Positions 5,263 to 6,141 of a stretch of 6,141 nt of DNA are shown one piece after another. A program made the translations under genes and the position numbers. Under the pieces are notes generated by a model. The model was not told the DNA's origin, did not search any database, and saw only the letters and a list, made by a program, of their open reading frames with translations. Positions within the stretch are counted from its first letter, which is position 1, and every line of letters begins with the position of its first letter. The stretch comes from Dehalococcoidia bacterium (GTDB lineage Bacteria; Chloroflexota; Dehalococcoidia; Dehalococcoidales; RBG-16-60-22), in contig JAUWBK010000075.1 in assembly GCA_030605045.1 (NCBI GenBank), forward strand, positions 1 through 6,141. Reading direction: 5' to 3'.

Positions 5263-5290
5263 CGGGGTTGCCTAACTTAAGGCAATCCCG
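5263..5290 (+). ncRNA. Stable 11-bp hairpin after the first exported-protein gene
   Basis: CGGGGTTGCCT (5263-5273) pairs with AGGCAATCCCG (5280-5290) over 11 bp with one G-U wobble and a 6-base loop. It starts 20 bases after the stop codon and is not followed by a T-run on the plus strand, so it is not a standard terminator. Such a hairpin can protect an upstream mRNA from 3' exonucleases. The rest of 5243-5430 shows no recognised riboswitch. A weakly supported 41-codon basic reading frame at 5309-5434 was not called. Confidence 0.5.
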
Positions 5291-5430
5291 AGAACCCGGA
5301 GCCAAGGGGTGATTGAGCAACTAGAGCCAAACAGGAAAGGCAGCAGTAAGTATAAAAGAAAAGGAGCCAAAAGTAAGTACTACCACTCAGTCAAGATTAG
5401 GTGTATAATATCAATATATGAGCCTATAGG

Positions 5431-5459
5431 TTGACAAAAAAGGTGACAAGTGGTAAGAT
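5431..5459 (+). promoter_or_regulatory. Sigma-70-type promoter for the second exported-protein gene
   Basis: TTGACA (5431-5436) and TAAGAT (5454-5459) are separated by exactly 17 bases. Transcription would start near 5466, about 39 bases before GTG 5505. A TATAAT at 5404-5409 lacks a matching -35. This gene can therefore be transcribed independently of paralogue 1. Confidence 0.72.
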
Positions 5460-5504
5460 TTTGGCAAATAAAAACCAATTGTCTTGAAAAAATGGAGGGG
5501 AAAA

Positions 5505-6050
5505 GTGAAAAAATTTCTAATCATCGCTCTAATAGCTTTACTGGCAGTCACCGGTGGCATGTTTGCCTATGCTTTCACCACAGCGACAGCAACCATTGGT
5601 GTTAATGCGCCAGAATCAGACTTTGCCAACATAACGGCAAACGCCAGTTACGCGGGACCGACCGCCACCTTCGGCAAATTTACCGGTACCTGGCCAGCAG
5701 GTAAACTATTTACCGTAAACCCATACACCACCCTAACAGGCGAGAACTACACCGGTGACCTGGTGATAACTGTCTATCTGATAAATACCGGAGAGCTGAT
5801 CAGGCAGTACCACCACCTCAACCTGGCACTTCAGTATACCGACAATGCTGGTGATATGGCTGATGAACAATCGGAAACTCAAGTCCTCAGTCTGCAGAAT
5901 GCCCAGGTATTGTTTACCTGGACCAGTGGCAATGGCACGAGTCCTTTCTCGGTGGACGTTGTTGGCGGTGGCTACCGCCTGCACCCGTTTAAAACATTGA
6001 CTGGTGGCAGCTATGAGCCACAGGTATGGTGCGAGGTTACCCAGAGGTAA
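5505..6050 (+). CDS. Exported protein of unknown family, paralogue 2 (GTG start)
   Basis: From GTG 5505 the protein has 181 residues. An SD GGAGG (5494-5498), six bases upstream, supports this start. The longer TTG start at 5484 would place the SD inside the gene. The signal peptide is compact: MKKF, a hydrophobic core at about 4-20, then AYA at 21-23 before Phe24. The segment LLAVTGGMFAYAFTTATATI closely parallels LSLAVTGGLFAYAYTIASTS of the protein at 4661, and the DNA there is about four-fifths identical (5541-5587 against 4733-4779), showing duplication. Shared downstream landmarks are ESDFANITAN, YTGDLVITVYLIN, VVGGGYRLHPFKTLTGG and P-Q-V-W-C-E-V. The mature part is Thr/Gly-rich and probably beta-rich. 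No enzyme motif, anchor or sorting signal is visible. A pilus, fibre, S-layer-associated or TasA-like role is possible, but not shown. Confidence 0.8.
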   Translation: MKKFLIIALIALLAVTGGMFAYAFTTATATIGVNAPESDFANITANASYAGPTATFGKFTGTWPAGKLFTVNPYTTLTGENYTGDLVITVYLINTGELIRQYHHLNLALQYTDNAGDMADEQSETQVLSLQNAQVLFTWTSGNGTSPFSVDVVGGGYRLHPFKTLTGGSYEPQVWCEVTQR

Positions 6051-6076
6051 TCGGGCAACAACCTGAAAATGAATGA

Positions 6077-6141
6077 ATGATAAAACAGTGGAAAGAAAGC
6101 GCAAAAAAGAGATTCTATCTAATTGTAGCTTTAGGACTCGT
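6077..6141 (+). CDS. Start of a probable third exported protein (3' end outside window)
   Basis: ATG 6077 opens a frame of 21 complete codons to the window edge, 26 bases after the stop of the preceding gene. It reads MIKQWKESAKKRFYLIVALG and onward: a Lys-rich n-region with Lys-x-Trp, then the beginning of a hydrophobic run. This resembles the N-terminus of its two neighbours and would suit a third paralogue, or a membrane protein such as a dedicated signal peptidase. No clear SD is seen, and an overlapping frame from ATG 6073 is also open but hydrophilic. Confidence 0.5.
   Translation, partial: MIKQWKESAKKRFYLIVALGL

Noticed and set aside
5404..5409. TATAAT as a second promoter
   Set aside because: No -35-like hexamer at 16-18 bases upstream and no proper TGn extension.
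5243..5430. A known riboswitch (c-di-GMP, c-di-AMP, SAM or purine type)
   Set aside because: I could not match the conserved cores of these classes. Only the single 11-bp hairpin is supported.
5309..5434. 41-codon basic GTG frame (MIEQLEPNRKGSSKYKRKGA and onward)
   Set aside because: It has only a weak GGAG upstream, no recognisable motif, and an end inside the TTGACA promoter element. Composition follows the A-rich DNA. It remains possible but is unsupported.
4661..6050. Type IV pilin or archaellin signal peptides
   Set aside because: No G/A-x-x-x-x-E prepilin motif. The AYA site after the hydrophobic core fits signal peptidase I better.

Overview
The window looks like a mid-G+C bacterial chromosome with strong SD sites and classic sigma-70 promoters (TTGACA, 17-base spacer, TATAAT-like). 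The content fits a Gram-positive-like or Chloroflexota (Dehalococcoidia-type) bacterium from an environmental genome: rpsU next to a YqeY-domain gene, a PurL that starts with fused PurS-like domains, and short cytoplasmic two-component genes beside an XRE regulator. The phylum is an inference from style and synteny, not a proven assignment. No tRNA, rRNA, CRISPR array, IS element or phage gene was seen.

Layout. Bases 1-1342 are a housekeeping block on the minus strand: rpsU (GTG start) and a GatB/YqeY-domain gene share an apparent operon driven by a near-consensus promoter at 1448-1476. They are followed by an intrinsic terminator (591-618), then the 5' part of a purL-like gene that runs off the left edge. 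The divergent intergenic region (1343-1636) holds two opposed promoters, an array of four repeats with an 11-bp period and a 20-bp palindrome. Bases 1637-3508 on the plus strand form a regulatory cassette: XRE-type HTH protein, soluble histidine kinase without a sensor domain, and OmpR/PhoB-type response regulator. A second 11-bp-phased repeat array at 3587-3630 takes the place of the -35 element of a promoter for a NarL/LuxR-type regulator (real start 3702). The usual phospho-acceptor Asp of that regulator is Asn. Two paralogous exported proteins of unknown family follow (4661-5242 and 5505-6050), and a third signal-peptide-like reading frame starts at 6077 and leaves the window.

Possible logic (inference): the kinase passes phosphate to the PhoB-like regulator. 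That regulator binds the phased repeats, regulating its own operon and activating the atypical NarL-type regulator, which may in turn control the neighbouring surface or secreted proteins. The most unusual parts are the matched repeat arrays, the pseudo-receiver and the tandem family of small exported proteins. Two track-style start sites were moved on SD evidence: 3669 to 3702 and 5484 to 5505.
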